A stretch of 45,964 nt of DNA. Source: an uncultured Fidelibacterota bacterium. Its GTDB lineage: Bacteria; Fidelibacterota; Marinisomatia; Marinisomatales; Marinisomataceae. The notes under the pieces were generated by a model. That model searched no databases. It worked only from the letters and a program-made list of their open reading frames with translations, and was not told where the DNA came from. Of this stretch, positions 11,244-18,187 are shown piece by piece (position 1 is the stretch's first letter; each line of letters opens with the position of its first letter). The stretch is from positions 1 to 45,964 of the forward strand of contig CACNXV010000004.1 of NCBI GenBank assembly GCA_902624575.1. Reading direction: 5' to 3'. The position numbers and the translations under genes were made by a program.

Positions 11244-11315
11244 TACCCCCGGAAGGACTCGAACCTACAACCAAGGGCTTAAAAGGCCCCTGCTCTACCA
11301 TTGAGCTACGGAGGC
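11244..11315 (-). tRNA. tRNA-Lys (anticodon UUU)
   Basis: The minus strand folds into a cloverleaf. The acceptor GCCTCCG pairs with CGGGGGT, the D stem is GCTC/GAGC, the anticodon stem GGGGC/GCCCT encloses CTTTTAA with anticodon TTT, and the T loop is TTCGAGT. The discriminator base is A and CCA is not encoded. The T stem has one T-T mismatch at its second pair. gcvP starts 26 bases downstream. Confidence 0.96.
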
Positions 11316-11326
11316 AAAACTAGGCA

Positions 11327-11334
11327 CAAATATA
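11327..11334 (-). promoter_or_regulatory. Candidate -7/-10 element for tRNA-Lys
   Basis: The minus strand reads TATATTTG, ending 11 bases before the tRNA 5' end. It matches TAnnTTTG, the -7 element known from Bacteroidetes sigma-A promoters. No clear TTG -33 partner is seen. The A/T tracts just upstream (11362-11400) could act as an UP element. Position supports the call; the sigma specificity of this organism is inferred. Confidence 0.4.
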
Positions 11335-11361
11335 ACTCACGAAAATTTAATTTAATACTCT

Positions 11362-11401
11362 AAAAAAAGCATTTTTAAAATTTTTTTTTTAAAAAAAGCA
11401 T
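11362..11401. repeat. A/T-tract spacer with an 11-bp direct repeat
   Basis: The spacer between tRNA-Lys and ssrA contains AAAAAAAGCAT twice (11362-11372 and 11391-11401), 29 bases apart, with ten Ts and seven As between and within. It lies between a minus-strand promoter candidate for tRNA-Lys and a plus-strand promoter candidate near 11409. Phased A/T tracts of this type bend DNA and can serve as UP elements for stable RNA genes; that role is inferred. Confidence 0.4.
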
Positions 11402-11439
11402 AAAAATATTGACCAATTATAAAAATTTATATTACTTTG

Positions 11440-11520
11440 GATGAGTCTAAAATTAGATTATTGTAAGCAAATACAAGCAAATCGAAAAGGCTCTGGGGTT
11501 GGCGCTGCAGAGCCTTTTTT
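11440..11520 (+). ncRNA. Possible small RNA ending in an intrinsic terminator
   Basis: No recognised gene fills the 246 bases between tRNA-Lys and ssrA. A promoter-like stretch (TTGACC at 11409-11414, TATATT at 11428-11433, spacing only 13) is followed by a palindrome TCTAAAATTAGA (11446-11457), a ten-base-period direct repeat (AAGCAAAT at 11465-11472 and 11475-11482) and then a strong terminator hairpin. A transcript of about 80 nt is therefore plausible. It matches no RNA family I recognise, and the 5' end is a guess. Alternatively the hairpin may be an attenuator in a longer ssrA leader. Confidence 0.25.
11484..11520 (+). terminator. Intrinsic terminator upstream of ssrA
   Basis: AAAAGGCTCTG (11485-11495) pairs with CAGAGCCTTTT (11508-11518) around a 12-base loop, and the run of Ts continues to 11520. 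The GC-rich stem followed by the T tract is a textbook Rho-independent terminator for plus-strand transcription. No annotated plus-strand gene precedes it closely, since carB ends 3 kb away behind an opposing gene. It therefore implies an unannotated transcript or attenuation. Confidence 0.75.
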
Positions 11521-11561
11521 GTTTATAGAATTTGTTGTATCTTCTCTAATATTTGAAAATT

Positions 11562-11905
11562 GGGGGCGACCGGTTTCGACATTTTAGAATGAAATCTTAG
11601 GTTGCATGTAGAGCTTAGTAACTCTTTAAACTTCTTACCTGTATTAAGTGCCGATAATGGCCAAATGGCTTTCGCTTAATTGCTAAAGTCCATCACCAGT
11701 AGACGTTTCTCATCGTTCGCTGATTGATGTCATAAAAATGAGATAGCTTATTTTTCTGCTTCGGTTAAATGAGCGAAATTTAGAAGATTGCTATGTATCT
11801 GTTTGTTCTTGTACAGCTGCTTAGTGAAACTCGATCAAGATACTAAACATGTAGATATCTATTATTCCACTATTTTGGACGGGAGTTCGAATCTCCCCGC
11901 CTCCA
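11562..11905 (+). ncRNA. ssrA: tmRNA (transfer-messenger RNA)
   Basis: tmRNA frees stalled ribosomes and adds a degradation tag to the unfinished protein. The 5' end GGGGGCGACCGGTTTCGACA is the typical start. The 3' end has a T arm (GGGAG, TTCGAAT, CTCCC) and the acceptor strand CGCCTCC, which pairs with GGGGGCG, then discriminator A at 11905; CCA is not encoded. The most likely tag frame begins at GCC 11650 and reads ADNGQMAFA, then TAA at 11677-11679. That stop sits in the loop of a hairpin formed by GGCTTT and AAAGTCC, as in other tmRNAs. The length of 344 nt is normal for a one-piece tmRNA. The convergent phosphodiesterase gene ends seven bases beyond it. Tag frame is inferred. Confidence 0.95.
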
Positions 11906-11912
11906 CTTAATA

Positions 11913-12620
11913 TCAAATTTGATCAGGGTAATCTGAAATAACTCCATCTACATTTAACTTTCGCATAAAATTAATATCATCTTTGTTGTTAACAGTCCAA
12001 GTATAAATTTTAAATCCATTTTTTTTAATTTTTTCAACCGTCCCTTCATTTAACATTCTATAATCAGGGTGTATAGACTGTGCTTTAATAGTTTTACCAA
12101 ATTGAATAGCTTCGTTAATGTTTCTAAATCTATCTAAAAGAATTCCAACCGCAATATTGGTATTAATTAATCTAAATTTTTTTAATTCATCCCAATTAAA
12201 ACTTGAAACAATAAAATTTTCTTTTTTCCATAAAGTTCTTCCAGAAAAATCTTCAATAATTTTTGATGTAGATTCTGCTGCACCTGAACCTTTAAGTTCT
12301 ATATTTATCAAAAGTGGATTTTTAATTTTTTCTAAAACATCCTTTAAAGTTGGGATTTTATATTTTCCTAAAACCAGATATTTTTCAAGATCATTGATCG
12401 TTAAATCTTCTATTTTACCAGATCTTCCTGTTAGTTTTTTAAGATTTTTATCGTGAAATAATACTAACTCACCACTTAAACATTTAAAAACATCGATTTC
12501 AACTCCATCAACATTTAATTCTACTGCCATATTTATAGATTCAAGTGTATTCTCAGCAATATATCCTTTTGCTCCTCGATGGCCAATACTTAAGATTTTA
12601 CGTTCTGAAAATGAAGTCAT
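11913..12620 (-). CDS. Glycerophosphodiester phosphodiesterase family protein
   Basis: Enzymes of this family hydrolyse deacylated phospholipids to glycerol-3-phosphate and an alcohol. The 235 residues form one GDPD TIM barrel. The active-site pattern is present: GHRGAKGYIAEN (His14, Arg15, Glu23), EIDVFKCLSG (Glu41, Asp43) and LFHD (His56, Asp57). Near the C-terminus are IYTWTVN and GVISDYPD. From the ATG at 12620 the protein has no signal peptide, but this ATG has no visible ribosome-binding site. The frame stays open upstream to 12680 and encodes a hydrophobic, signal-like stretch that lacks an ATG, GTG or TTG codon. The true start, and so periplasmic or cytoplasmic location, is uncertain. 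Confidence 0.93.
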   Translation of the reverse strand: MTSFSERKILSIGHRGAKGYIAENTLESINMAVELNVDGVEIDVFKCLSGELVLFHDKNLKKLTGRSGKIEDLTINDLEKYLVLGKYKIPTLKDVLEKIKNPLLINIELKGSGAAESTSKIIEDFSGRTLWKKENFIVSSFNWDELKKFRLINTNIAVGILLDRFRNINEAIQFGKTIKAQSIHPDYRMLNEGTVEKIKKNGFKIYTWTVNNKDDINFMRKLNVDGVISDYPDQI

Positions 12621-12676
12621 AATTATTAAAGATAAAAAAATTGATAAGAATAAAGAAATTTTTAAATAACACTGGG

Positions 12677-13903
12677 TTAATTTTTATTTTTTATTTCAGA
12701 TGCTGCACGCAATCCAGAAAATAAGGCGCCCTGCATCCAACCTCGATCATTGGATGAATGTTCTCCAGCAAAATGGATTCGACCTTCGACCTGCGAGATA
12801 CTTTCATTTAAATTTTCATTTTGAGAGCTTGTAGGGGACGCCCATGCACCTTTTGACCATTCATCAGTAGACCAAGATTTTGATATTCCTTTATCAAAGT
12901 TATTTGATGATCCTTCAAAAATGTTTTCCCATCTACTAAGAACTGCATTATTACGCTGACTGTCATTTAAGATATCCATGTCTTCAGCAGCAGTCCATCT
13001 CAAATAAGACATCAAAATACCTGTATCACCTGACATATCCCATGATGGTTGCCAAATTTCTTCAGGGTGATCAGTGTTACCCCACCCATTTAGAGACTCA
13101 TTCTCCCAAAATCTATTTTTAAATTGAAGATATATTCTTGTTGCTGGAGCATATCTAAATCCACCATTCATTGCAGTTTGTTTTCCAGCTGATAATGATG
13201 GAGAAAAGTTTATTTTATTTAAAACAGGTAGGGGAACAGTACACAGAACTCTATCAGCTTGAAATTGACTTGAACCTGTGTCAACAGTTACATTTTCATC
13301 ATTTTGAGTTATTGATGTAACAGGGCTATTTAAAAATATTTTATTAGAAAGTTCGTTTGAGCTAGCAAAAGCATTTGTAAGCTGATCTGAACCACCACGA
13401 ATTTTAAGATAATCTTTTCTTAAGGCAGAACCGTAAGATGTGTTGAGATAAGTATTATTGTCAATTACCGTTCTATTTCCATTAGTAAAATTTACGTAGC
13501 CTCCACTTGTAGCATAAAAAGGATCTAGTATTAAATTAAAGTGATTTGCATAAGCAATAGTTAGATCGTGGTCAGGCTTTATTCTTGCAGCCCCTCCTTC
13601 AACATAATGATTATTAGAAAAGGGCGATCTTATTGTTAAAACGCGACCTCCAATTCTATTTCTTGCTTCCAGAATTTTTACGTCATAACCTGCAATTGAT
13701 AAATCATATCCTGCTACTAATCCTGATATTCCTGCTCCAATAATAATAACTCTATTATTTTCGTTATTGCCTGCTTCACCATCTGGATCCGTTGAATTTG
13801 TACTATCTAACATATCGTTATCTTCGCATGATATGATATAGGATGCACCTAAGGATAGTAAAATACTTTTTTTAATAAATTTTCGTCTGGAAAAATCAGA
13901 CAT
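12677..13903 (-). CDS. FAD-dependent amine oxidase, predicted Tat lipoprotein
   Basis: The protein belongs to the flavin-containing amine oxidase (monoamine oxidase-like) family, which oxidises amines with release of hydrogen peroxide. Of 408 residues, the N-terminus SRRKFIKK followed by a hydrophobic stretch fits a twin-arginine signal, and IIS-C at Cys26 resembles a lipobox. A low-complexity acidic linker follows, then the FAD dinucleotide-binding motif IIGAGISGLVAGYDL and EARNRIGGR. The C-terminal FAD contact is FAGEHSS ... GWMQGALFSGLRAA. It should be folded in the cytoplasm with FAD and exported to the periplasm. It lies two bases downstream of argS and 56 bases before the phosphodiesterase gene. 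Substrate is unknown. Confidence 0.9.
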   Translation of the reverse strand: MSDFSRRKFIKKSILLSLGASYIISCEDNDMLDSTNSTDPDGEAGNNENNRVIIIGAGISGLVAGYDLSIAGYDVKILEARNRIGGRVLTIRSPFSNNHYVEGGAARIKPDHDLTIAYANHFNLILDPFYATSGGYVNFTNGNRTVIDNNTYLNTSYGSALRKDYLKIRGGSDQLTNAFASSNELSNKIFLNSPVTSITQNDENVTVDTGSSQFQADRVLCTVPLPVLNKINFSPSLSAGKQTAMNGGFRYAPATRIYLQFKNRFWENESLNGWGNTDHPEEIWQPSWDMSGDTGILMSYLRWTAAEDMDILNDSQRNNAVLSRWENIFEGSSNNFDKGISKSWSTDEWSKGAWASPTSSQNENLNESISQVEGRIHFAGEHSSNDRGWMQGALFSGLRAASEIKNKN

Positions 13904-13905
13904 TT

Positions 13906-15528
13906 TTACATTCTTTCAGGGGCACTTATTCCGAGAATTGATAAACCATTTTTTAAAATGATTTTTGTGGCTTCGCATAATTTTTTTCTAGCAAAAGATA
14001 AATTGAGATCTTCCAAATTTATAACTTTGTGATTACCATAAAATTTATGATATGCTCCAGCAACATCTTCTAAATAAGTTGCTATTTTTCTAGGTTCAAG
14101 AGAATGTGAAACTTCTTCCATTTTATTTGGAAATTCTGATAATAGTTTGATTAAGGCAATCTCGTCTTTTTCTTTTAAAAGTGTATAATCAATTTCTTCA
14201 TCACCAGAAATTTCTTTATCATACCTCTTCAGTAAATTTGAAATTCTTGCATTAGCATATTGTAAGTAATAAACAGGGTTTTTTTCAGATTCATCTTTTG
14301 CTAAATCTAAATCAAAATCTAGATGGCTATTTGCACCTCTCATGATAAAGAAATATCTAATTATATCCGAGCTCAGCTCATCATTAAGCTCATCTAAAGT
14401 TATAAAGTTTGCCTTTCTTGTCGACATTTTTACTATCTCTCCACCTTTTTTAATTGTCACGAATTGGTGAATTATGACTTTAATGTGATCAGTTTTTTTA
14501 TCAAGGCATTTTAGCCCCAATATTACATCAGGGTATGTATCAATATGGTCCGCGCCAAAAATATCGACTATTAAATCAAAACCTCTATCAACTTTATCTG
14601 CATGATAAGCTATATCTGGCAACCTATATGTTGGTTCGCCAGTGCTTTTTACTAAAACTTTATCTTCATCCTTATCTAAGCTTGAAGTCTTAAACCATAC
14701 AGCACCATCTTTTTCATACGAAAGATCTTTTTCTTTTAATATTTCAAGAACATTTTTAATAGCACCATTTTTATAAAAAGTTCCTTCTTTAGTAAAAACA
14801 TCAAATTTGATACCAATACTATCAAGAGTACTTTCTATATTTGTGAAAATTTCTTTCTCTGTGAAATCTCTAAAAACAGAATTATTATCTTTTAAGTCCT
14901 TACCATATCTATCAACAATTTTTTTTGCGATTTCATCTAAATATTTTCCTACGTATCCATTTTCAGGTATTTCAACATCTCTACCAATCAGTTGTGCGTA
15001 TTTAGCATAGCATGATTCTGCCAATACCCTCATTTGTTTTCCAGCGTCGTTGTAGTAATATTCTCTTGTCACATCATATCCATTCCACGTTAATATATTC
15101 GAAACCATATCTCCAAGAATTGCTTGTCTTCCGTGCCCAACTGTTAAAGGGCCAGTAGGATTACTACTTACAAACTCTACATTGGCTGATTTATTCAATT
15201 TTTTCTTTTTACCAAAATTTTCTGCTTCATTAATAATTTGATCTAAAATTTCTTGGTAATAAATATCAGAGATATGAAAATTGACAAAGCCGGGTAGAGA
15301 TGCGCTTATAGTAAAAATATTTTTTGTTGTATTTTGGTGATCGGCAATTTTTTTTGCTATTTCAATTGGAGATTTTTTTAATATTTTTGCTAGTTTAAGC
15401 GCAATATTAGATGAATAGTCTCCATAACCCTCTTTATTATTAACACTTATATTCCAATCTCTAAACTCAATTTTCTCTTTATTAAGAAAATCCTGTAAAA
15501 AATTGTTCATAAGCTGCTTAAGCTTCAT
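13906..15528 (-). CDS. argS: Arginyl-tRNA synthetase
   Basis: ArgS charges tRNA-Arg. It is a class I enzyme of 540 residues with an N-terminal Add-1 domain, the HIGH-like site in SSNPTGPLTVGHGR (HGR at 132-134), a KMSKS-like loop KMSTR (367-371) and a C-terminal DALR anticodon-binding domain with FARKKLCEATKIILKNGLSILGI. The ATG at 15528 overlaps the rsfS stop by four bases (ATGA). A second Met seven codons in is possible, but the overlap favours the first. It is the last of five overlapping genes starting with mnmA, so charging, tRNA thiolation and ribosome silencing share one transcript. Confidence 0.97.
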   Translation of the reverse strand: MKLKQLMNNFLQDFLNKEKIEFRDWNISVNNKEGYGDYSSNIALKLAKILKKSPIEIAKKIADHQNTTKNIFTISASLPGFVNFHISDIYYQEILDQIINEAENFGKKKKLNKSANVEFVSSNPTGPLTVGHGRQAILGDMVSNILTWNGYDVTREYYYNDAGKQMRVLAESCYAKYAQLIGRDVEIPENGYVGKYLDEIAKKIVDRYGKDLKDNNSVFRDFTEKEIFTNIESTLDSIGIKFDVFTKEGTFYKNGAIKNVLEILKEKDLSYEKDGAVWFKTSSLDKDEDKVLVKSTGEPTYRLPDIAYHADKVDRGFDLIVDIFGADHIDTYPDVILGLKCLDKKTDHIKVIIHQFVTIKKGGEIVKMSTRKANFITLDELNDELSSDIIRYFFIMRGANSHLDFDLDLAKDESEKNPVYYLQYANARISNLLKRYDKEISGDEEIDYTLLKEKDEIALIKLLSEFPNKMEEVSHSLEPRKIATYLEDVAGAYHKFYGNHKVINLEDLNLSFARKKLCEATKIILKNGLSILGISAPERM

Positions 15529-15854
15529 ACTTTGATCACCTTTGCATCAAACCAAATCTTTTCTAAATCATAATAATGACGGGTTTCCTCAAAAAAAATA
15601 TGAACCACTATATCAACATAGTCTAGTATAATCCAAGTTCCATTCTCATATCCTTCTGTCCTCCACGGATTTTCTTCAATATTATCTTTGATGTTATCTG
15701 CTATCGCTTTTACTTGGATTAAATTTTTTGCTGAACAGATAACAAAAAATTCTGATAAGGATGTAATTTTCGAAACGTTCATAGCAACTATATTTTCTGC
15801 TTTTTTATCTTCTGCAAGAGATATAATTTTATTGAGTATTTTTTTAGAGCTCAT
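15525..15854 (-). CDS. rsfS: Ribosomal silencing factor RsfS
   Basis: RsfS (Iojap/YbeB family) binds L14 on the large subunit and blocks subunit joining when nutrients are scarce. It has 109 residues, the normal length. Family signatures are the core FFVICSAKNLIQVKAIADNI, the turn NPWRTEGYENGTWIILDYVDIVVHIF and the end EETRHYYDLEKIWFDAK. It overlaps the LytR_C gene upstream and argS downstream by four bases each. RsfS beside a LytR-type gene is a common arrangement in bacteria, which supports both calls. Confidence 0.95.
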   Translation of the reverse strand: MSSKKILNKIISLAEDKKAENIVAMNVSKITSLSEFFVICSAKNLIQVKAIADNIKDNIEENPWRTEGYENGTWIILDYVDIVVHIFFEETRHYYDLEKIWFDAKVIKV

Positions 15855-16327
15855 TTATTCAAGTTTAGAAAGTCTTGGTAGTCTTTACCAATAATTATTT
15901 GAATATCTTCAGATGGACTAATTCTAGTATCAAACTGTACATTACCAGCATTTATATTTGTTCCAAGTAATGTTAGTAGATTATCGATTTCATTATTTTT
16001 TTCTGTAAGTATAACAATTGTTGTCATATCATAATTAAAATTATCAGCATTTTCGATTCGAGAAATTTTCAGACCATAATTTTTCGATAATAAATTTCCA
16101 AAAGAATTTCCAACACCACTAACACCACAACCGTTTAATACAGCAACTCTGATGGCTTCAGAAGAGTAGTTTTCAAATAATTTAATTTTATTGTTTGATT
16201 CAGTTGGACTTATCTGATTTAAATTTCCTCTTGGTGATTCTTGTTTCAAATACAAATTAAATGACCAAGCAAATCCTAAAATGACAAAAATCAAAAAACC
16301 AATCACTATATTTAAAAAGTAATTCAA
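15851..16327 (-). CDS. LytR_C domain membrane-anchored protein
   Basis: This 158-residue protein has one N-terminal membrane segment (about residues 5-27), a short polar linker, and a C-terminal domain matching the LytR/CpsA/Psr C-terminal (LytR_C) pattern: VAVLNGCGVSGVGNSFGNLL, then ISRIENADNFNYDMTTIVI, ending IQIIIGKDY. There is no LCP catalytic domain, so it is not itself a cell-wall polymer ligase. The domain should lie in the periplasm. It sits between the GlmU-like gene and rsfS with four-base overlaps on both sides. Function is unknown; a cell-envelope role is suggested only by family and neighbours. Confidence 0.82.
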   Translation of the reverse strand: MNYFLNIVIGFLIFVILGFAWSFNLYLKQESPRGNLNQISPTESNNKIKLFENYSSEAIRVAVLNGCGVSGVGNSFGNLLSKNYGLKISRIENADNFNYDMTTIVILTEKNNEIDNLLTLLGTNINAGNVQFDTRISPSEDIQIIIGKDYQDFLNLNK

Positions 16328-17049
16328 GATTCAAGCTCTTCTAGCTGATCAGCTGTGTTAACACCTATTACTTCGTCCGAATTTAAGATCTTAATAGCCT
16401 CAATTTTCATATTTGCTTGTTGTGCTAAAGCAATTGCATCAGTAAGATAGTATTCTTTTGACGCATTGTTCGTTTTAATATTATTTAAAAGTTTGAAAAT
16501 TTCTGGAATTTTAAAAATGTATATACCTGGATTCCATTCTTTAATTTTTTTCTCTTCATCATTACAATCTTTATCTTCAACTATTTTTAATAGGCTACCA
16601 TTTTCATCTCTAATAATTCGACCATATCCTGTTGGATCATTTATCTCTGCTGTAATTAAAGTTAGTCCTCGATTGTTTGTAATATGATCATGGATAATTG
16701 GTTTTAGTGTTGATGCTTTTATATTTGGAACATCCCCATAGAGAATTAATATATGACCTTTTTTGTTTGTTAATAATTCTTCAGTTTGTAAGACAGCATG
16801 CCCTGTTCCAAGCTGCTCCGTTTGAGTTACGTATTTGAGATTATTTCTATTATTCGTGTGTGAGATAACTTTATTCTTCTTGAATCCTACCACGAGAATT
16901 ATTTCTGTAGGATTTAAAGCTTCACTTTCATTGAGAACATAATCAATAAGAGATTTACCATGTAATTGGTGTAATACTTTTGGTAAATCGGAATTCATCC
17001 TAGTACCTTTTCCCGCTGCTAAAATAACAACTCTTAGTTCATTATCCAT
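16324..17049 (-). CDS. GlmU-like UDP-GlcNAc pyrophosphorylase domain (nucleotidyltransferase only)
   Basis: The protein matches the N-terminal half of GlmU, which makes UDP-N-acetylglucosamine from GlcNAc-1-phosphate and UTP. It begins VVILAAGKGTRMNSDLPKVLH, the nucleotidyltransferase motif, and continues with TEQLGTGHAV, LYGDVP, DPTGYGRII, VEDKD, KEYYLTDAI and GVNTADQLEELE. At 241 residues it stops where GlmU would enter the left-handed beta-helix acetyltransferase domain. The stop overlaps the next start by four bases, so this looks like a natural end rather than a frameshift. It overlaps mnmA by eight bases. Another sugar-1-phosphate substrate is possible. Confidence 0.85.
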   Translation of the reverse strand: MDNELRVVILAAGKGTRMNSDLPKVLHQLHGKSLIDYVLNESEALNPTEIILVVGFKKNKVISHTNNRNNLKYVTQTEQLGTGHAVLQTEELLTNKKGHILILYGDVPNIKASTLKPIIHDHITNNRGLTLITAEINDPTGYGRIIRDENGSLLKIVEDKDCNDEEKKIKEWNPGIYIFKIPEIFKLLNNIKTNNASKEYYLTDAIALAQQANMKIEAIKILNSDEVIGVNTADQLEELES

Positions 17050-18154
17050 TTATTTCTTCTCCTAAAAAGGGTACATTTCTCTTTCGAATTATTCCACCAC
17101 CAATGCACACATCATTTTTATCATACAACACAATAGATTGACCACATGTAATTGCTTTAATTTTATTATCAAATTTAACATAACATCCATTCTCATTTAA
17201 TGATAATATTTTACATGAATGATCAACATCACGATACCTAACTTTTGCATTACATTTTAATTGAAATATTTTGTCACTATCTATATTCCAAAACATATTA
17301 TCTGCTATTAGTTCATCTGAAAAAAGTGCTGGATGCTCAGATCCCTGAGCAACATATACAATATTTTTTTCTATATCTTTCTTGAAAACATACCAAGGTT
17401 TATCAAATGCAGAATTCTTAGCGCCAATTCCTAAACCCTTTCTTTGTCCAACGGTAAAATACATGTGCCCATTATGTATACCAATATTTTCTCCATCCAC
17501 ACTTATAATTTTACCTTTTTTTGATTTAAAGAATTGACCAACAAAATCATTATACTTTCTTTCTCCTATAAAGCATATTCCAGTACTGTCTTTTTTTTCA
17601 AATGTAGCTAATGAGTTTTCTTCAGCAATTTTTCTTACATCATCCTTGTTGATTTCGCCAAGCGGTAATTCTAGATTCTTAATAATTTCACCATCTAGCT
17701 GATAAAGAAAATATGATTGATCTTTGTTTTTGTCTTTAGCTTTCTTTATGAAGTATGAATTATTTTGTTTTACAACTCTTGCATAATGTCCAGACGCTAT
17801 CTTGTCCGCACCAATTTCTTTTGCATAGTTTCTAAAGACATCAAATTTGATTTCCCTATTACATAAAACATCCGGATTAGGAGTAAAACCTTCGACATGG
17901 TCTTGAATAAATTTATTGAATACTCTGTTTTTATATTCTTTTGTATAATTTATTTTTTTTAGTTTTATATCAAGAGCTTTACAAACAGAGCTTGCATCTG
18001 CAAAGTCATCTTCTGAATTACAGATAGCATGTTTATCATCCCAATTTTTCATAAAAATAGCATGAACATCATATCCTTTTTCTTTTAAAAGAAGTGCAGC
18101 GACAGAACTATCAACACCACCACTCATTCCTAAAACTATTTTTTCTTTTTTCAT
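17042..18154 (-). CDS. mnmA: tRNA-specific 2-thiouridylase MnmA
   Basis: MnmA puts the 2-thio group on wobble uridine 34 of tRNA-Lys, -Glu and -Gln, using ATP and relayed sulfur. It has 370 residues. The PP-loop is MSGGVDSS (10-17). The two catalytic cysteines are Cys98 in NPDVLCN and Cys194 in TGICFIG. GHYARV, KDQSYFLYQL and VGQRKGLGIG are further family motifs, and a C-terminal beta-barrel follows. It is the first gene of an overlapping minus-strand group. Its promoter must lie in or around the 33 bases before the divergent PfkB gene. tRNA-Lys(UUU) in this window would be one of its substrates. Confidence 0.97.
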   Translation of the reverse strand: MKKEKIVLGMSGGVDSSVAALLLKEKGYDVHAIFMKNWDDKHAICNSEDDFADASSVCKALDIKLKKINYTKEYKNRVFNKFIQDHVEGFTPNPDVLCNREIKFDVFRNYAKEIGADKIASGHYARVVKQNNSYFIKKAKDKNKDQSYFLYQLDGEIIKNLELPLGEINKDDVRKIAEENSLATFEKKDSTGICFIGERKYNDFVGQFFKSKKGKIISVDGENIGIHNGHMYFTVGQRKGLGIGAKNSAFDKPWYVFKKDIEKNIVYVAQGSEHPALFSDELIADNMFWNIDSDKIFQLKCNAKVRYRDVDHSCKILSLNENGCYVKFDNKIKAITCGQSIVLYDKNDVCIGGGIIRKRNVPFLGEEING

Positions 18155-18187
18155 TTATTTTACATTGGTATCTTAATAAATAATTCT

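Noticed and set aside
11218-11301. N-terminal extension of gcvP
   Set aside because: The extra 28 residues are the translation of tRNA-Lys (the typical VVGSSPSGG artefact). The real start is at 11217.
11441-11587. Plus-strand ORF of 48 codons in the tRNA-Lys/ssrA spacer
   Set aside because: It runs through the terminator stem and ends in the tmRNA 5' region (WGRPVSTF is a known tmRNA translation artefact). It has no ribosome-binding site.
11912-11923. Palindrome ATCAAATTTGAT just after ssrA
   Set aside because: It has no loop or T tract to act as a terminator and overlaps the phosphodiesterase stop; it is likely chance in AT-rich DNA.
16324-16327. Frameshift ending the GlmU-like gene early
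   Set aside because: The downstream sequence encodes a LytR_C protein in an overlapping frame, not a beta-helix acetyltransferase, so the end is natural.
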